Positions 58,366 through 62,000 of a stretch of DNA of 62,000 nucleotides are shown piece by piece. Each line of letters begins with the position of its first letter. The stretch's first letter is position 1. Both the position numbers and the translations under genes were made by a program. The stretch is from Gnetum montanum. Taxonomy: Eukaryota; Streptophyta; Gnetopsida; Gnetales; Gnetaceae. Under the pieces are notes generated by a model. That model saw only the letters and a list, made by a program, of their open reading frames with translations, was not told the origin of the DNA and did not search any database. The stretch is taken from contig MNCI01000556.1 of NCBI GenBank assembly GCA_015680685.1, positions 452,698 through 514,697 of the forward strand, in the 5' to 3' direction.

Positions 58366-59117
58366 ATGAACCTCCTTTCATGGAACATTCGAGGCATTAC
58401 TAGTAGGCTTCGATGGACGCGAGCAGGCAACTTTATTTCTAGTATTAAATAGCCTTTGATTTCATTCTCCTTCAAGAAATTAAGGTGTTAGATGACCTTT
58501 TATCCTTTTCTGCCCATTGGTTTCTTCCTCACTCTTCAATCCTAGCAACATCCCATGCAAGTGGGAAAGGAGGTGCAGCCATTCTCCTTTTTCCCTACTG
58601 GAAAACTAAAATCCTTCAAAGTGGTTCTGATTCTGGGCATAGATTTTCCTGGGCCACCTTCTCTTCCTCGCATGGCCCATTTGGTATTTGCTCGATTTAT
58701 GCCCAAAATGACTCCGCAGAACGGGCTCTCCTTTGGCAAGAACTTACAAATTCTCTTCCCCTAGTGCCTTGGATCTTCAGAGGAGATTCTAATTTGGTTG
58801 AATTCCCTCAAGATAAGCTCGGAGGGGTGTTCTTTCAACTGCCCAATCTTGAGTTTCAAAGTTGGTCTGCCTTCAAGAAAAGGTTTTACCTTTCTGATGG
58901 GGTGGACACCTCTACGGGCATTCCCCTCCATAGACTTACCTGGAGTAATCTCTATCTTGGGCAGGCTCGCATCTGTAGTAGGTTAGATAGGTTCTATTTC
59001 TCCACCCTTTCCTTCTGGCAAGCCTTCTCCACTACTACAGTTCATCACCATGCCACCTTATCAGAACATCTTCCTATCTCCATCTCCATCAAGATTCATG
59101 GCAGCCCTCACCAATGA
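58366..59117 (+). pseudogene. L1-type LINE ORF2: endonuclease domain
   Basis: ORF2 starts at ATG 58366 (MNLLSWNIRGITSRLRW). One frameshift near 58450-58480 moves the frame to an uninterrupted 210-codon stretch starting LDDLLSFSAHWFLP. APE-type endonuclease motifs are WNIRG, QEIK, GGAAIL, ICSIYAQND, WIFRGDSN, SRLDRFYFS and SEHLPISISI (usually SDHxP). The enzyme nicks target DNA to prime reverse transcription. The D-to-E change in SDH and the frameshift indicate inactivity. Confidence 0.85.
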
Positions 59118-61240
59118 AAATTCCATCTTTTTCGACTTCACAACAATTGTTTTTCTTCTCCTGCAACCCAACTTCTTCTATCCAACCTTTGGAATGCTGA
59201 GCCTAGGTCCCTAACTCAGGTGGGTTGGATTAACTGGTGGCATCGGGCATCATGTCGAGTGTAGAAATTTGCTTGTTCATATGGTAAGGCAGTGGCTACT
59301 CGGGCTAGATAAGAATACAACAAAATTCACCTCACTATTGAACATCTCACTAATAGCCTAGCTTAAGATCCCTTCAATACTCTAGTTCATGAGGAGCTAG
59401 CTAGAGCAATATTAGCCTTTCAATATTGGGATGTGTACCAAGCACAAAGTTCCCTAACTAACAGTTGGCTCACTTAGTTAAATATTCAAGATGAACAATG
59501 TAAAGAATTTTTCAAGTATCTCAATTTTGCTTCCCCTTCACATTCTATAGACAAAATCTCTAGCGATGGTACCACAATTACTAATCACAATAGTATCCTC
59601 TCTTTTCTCAAGAATCACTATGAAACCCTTTTTGCAGCAACTCCAATGGACATCTCTTTGTTCAAGGCTGCCACCCCCAATTATCCTCACCTTATCAACT
59701 CCACTATGCTTCAAATTCTTGACACTGATATCACTCTGGTGGAGCTACAGGTGGCCTGTTCTAAGTTAAGTCAGGGAAAGGCTCCTGGTTATGACGGTTT
59801 CCCTGTAGAATTTTTTCAAAATCATTGGGATTTGGTGGGGACTGATCTTCTACAGGTCATTAATGAGGCTATTTTAACTGGTTCCCTCGGGCCCAATCTA
59901 AATCAAGGGGTAATTCATCTACTCCCCAAGTCTGGGGATCTTGCCGATATCTCCAATTGGCATCCCATAACTCTCCTCAATGTAGTGTATAAAATTTGGG
60001 CTAAGTGCCTAGCCTTATGACTAAAAAAAATTCTTGGCTAGATCATATCTCCCCAACAAACAGGATTTGTTCATGGTAGATATATTTTAGATAATGTGGT
60101 TGCAGCATGGGAAGGTTTCAAGTGGGCCAAGGATGATGGACAAGATATTCTCCTAGTGAAACTTGATTATGCCAAGGCTTATGACAACATAAAATGGGAT
60201 TTTATCTTGCAAACCATGACCAAACTTGGTTTTGGACCTAAGTTCCTGCATATGGTGAAATGCTTATTCTCAGATGCTACCACAAGAATAGCCACTTCCT
60301 TTGACATTACCTCTCCCTTTCCAATACATGGGTTAGTGCAACAAGGTTGTCCCCTTGCCCCTTATCTCTTTATCATCGTTGCAGACTTTCTTTGTCATCA
60401 GATTACCGTGGACAGTCAAACGAAACTTCTCACTGGGGTTTGCCTATCTTCCTCTCCACAACAGCTCAATATGCACTTCACCAACGACTCTTTCTTTCTA
60501 GTTCAAAACACAGCTGCCAATTTGCACTGCCTCTTATCAAGGGTGGAGTAATATTGTACACTCTCATGTTCCACTATAAATTGGAATAAATCCTCTGTTT
60601 ATAGCTTTTTGGGCAATTGGAACCATGTGAGCAACTATAACTAGAAGTGGCTCCAAGATCAAGACATCATTAATATTTTGGGGATCCCTTTCCATTTTAT
60701 AGGTTCAACCTCTACTCTCTGGGAGCAGGTCATTTTTTAGATTCAAAAGAAACTTGATAAATGGAAGACTAAATCCCTCACACTTGCGGGTAAATACGTT
60801 GTTTGTAAGTCCATATGTGTGTCCACCCATGTGTATTACTCTTCATGTTGGGCCTCCTCCCAAGCTGCCTACTAGAAGCTTGAATGGTTATTTCCCGACT
60901 TTATGTGGTCCTCCAAAGATTCTCAGAAATTATTTCATAGAGTTGCTTGGAATATTGTTGCTCTCCCCAAGAATAAAGGTGGCTTAGGTCTTTTGAACTC
61001 CTATAAGCAGGGAATTACCCTGGTTGCTAAGTGGTTGGTTCAACATTTAGATGCCTTAGACATCATTGGGACCCTCCTTCAATTAAGGCTTCATCAAGCA
61101 TTTCCTAAAAACAAGCCCTTCTGGAAAGGCATTCATTTTGTCAATTGGATCTTTTCCCCCCTCACTATCATTCTTCCAGGTTCTCATGTTTTAAAAAGCA
61201 TCTGGAGGGCCTGGCAAATTCTACATAGTTACATTGACTA
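59118..61240 (+). pseudogene. L1-type LINE ORF2: reverse transcriptase domain
   Basis: RT motifs run in order. KLSQGKAPGYDGFPVEFFQN lies at about 59765-59820, VIHLLPKSGDLADISNWHPI near 59910-59970, and QTGFVHGRYILDNVVAAWEG near 60058-60115. Next come LLVKLDYAKAYDNIKWDFIL near 60150 and GLVQQGCPLAPYLFIIVADF near 60330. The catalytic FADD reads FTND at 60478-60489, both changes being G->A. Thereafter frames shift repeatedly, but the thumb region WNIVALPKNKGGLGLLN is visible near 60950-61000. It belongs to the plant L1 clade. Confidence 0.85.
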
Positions 61241-62000
61241 GAATAATGTTAAGATCAACCCTACTATCCTCTCTAGATTGTGTCCGTGGTGGTTACCTCT
61301 ATCACCCGCTCCCGTTGCCATCACAATGGCTAAGGTGGCTACCTCGTGGTACCGGAAAGGTGTCATCTCCTTAGGTTGGCTAGCCGTTGGATTTCGAAGG
61401 TCGAGTTTAGCAATTTGTATGGGGAGTCGGATGCAATGAACCATTGCCTAGTCCAGATTTACTCCTTTCTCCACAGTCATTGGCACATTGATGTTACAGT
61501 GCAAAGCCCTTTTCAAGGCCTTCAATGGCTTAATGGGGTTAAAATCTTACCCTACTGGCCATCTACCCCCTTTCATCTTATGCACGACCCATTCGAGGTC
61601 ATTCAATGCTACAATAAGCATTGGCACAAACACGAGTCAGTATCATTTTGGATCCCTATCTTCCAAAATATTTGAAACCTTCCGACCCCCTCCAAAATTA
61701 AACAGTTCCTCTGGTGTTGCCTCCACCATGGTCTACCTATTGGCAAATGGTTAGAATATTTAGGAATTCCCAATCCCAATTGCCCTCTCTGTGGTGGACA
61801 AGATGACTTTGTCCATGTGTTTTGGCTTTGTCCCTTTGCTCAGCATGTGTGGAAGTGGGCTTCCATAGTTTTTCCTTCATACGAGCTATCTCAAGAGGAT
61901 GTCATATTCAGCTTTTTAAACATTACTTCTGCTAATCTCAAGTTTCTATGGAAAGTTATTAGGCCTACTATTTTATATTATATTTGGAAGTGAAGATGCA
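61241..62000 (+). pseudogene. L1-type LINE ORF2: zf-RVT C-terminal region
   Basis: The region after RT holds VSFWIPIF.. near 61640 and a zf-RVT domain at about 61680-61865: KIKQFLWCCLHHGLPIGKWL, CPLCGGQDDFVHVFWLCPFA and HVWKW, with the metal-binding C..C..H..C set complete. This domain follows RT in plant LINE ORF2 proteins. The element runs out of the window, so whether an RNase H domain follows is unknown. Confidence 0.8.

Overview
This is a stretch of plant nuclear DNA made almost entirely of old, nested, mutated retrotransposons. No intact host gene, tRNA, rRNA or CRISPR array was found. The element types (Tat/Ogre-like and Athila-like Ty3/gypsy, Ty1/copia, an L1-type LINE, an RTE-type LINE), the heavy CpG depletion and the survival of very old nested insertions suggest a large-genome seed plant, probably a gymnosperm. 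That taxonomic guess is an inference. Almost every coding region is broken by stop codons that look like C->T or G->A transitions (CAG/CAA/CGA/TGG to stop).

Layout. Positions 1-202: right end of a younger, CpG-rich LTR (element E, + strand). 203-6630: minus-strand Athila-like element B with ORF3, gag and 5' LTR, its pol deleted. 6830-7190: C-terminal scrap of an RTE-type LINE. 7200-9982: no gene recognised. 9983-13128: Ty1/copia element with 5' LTR, gag, protease and integrase, cut off before its RT. 13129-14454: two overlapping partial gypsy LTRs. 14455-21616 and 41470-44430: Athila-like element C (+), interrupted inside its third ORF by element D. 21617-41464: element D (+), a 19.8-kb Tat/Ogre-like element with 2.2-kb LTRs and a perfect GATAG target duplication. 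44667-57260: element A (-), a full-length Athila-like element with a perfect ACTAC target duplication. 57266-62000: L1-type LINE (+) with ORF1 and ORF2, running off the window.

Most notable content. Element D carries, between its protease and its reverse transcriptase, a complete multi-exon gene on the opposite strand (33376 down to 28577). It has a TATA box, a start codon, nine exons and eight introns, of which seven have canonical GT..AG boundaries, and a terminal stop. Exon lengths sum to 3054 nt, an exact multiple of three, and most junctions keep the reading frame. The roughly 1017-residue product matches no family I recognise. An antisense gene keeps its introns through retrotransposition because the sense genomic RNA does not present them as introns. 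Related tandem repeats lie on both sides of this cassette and again after integrase. Palindromic GTAGCATAGCGTAGC-type motifs occur in the LTRs (five per LTR, about 180-210 bp apart) and in the antisense introns.

Elements A, B and C share a second unexplained gene, a long partly coiled-coil ORF3 between integrase and the 3' LTR (the env-like position of Athila elements). It is preserved recognisably in all three decayed copies.
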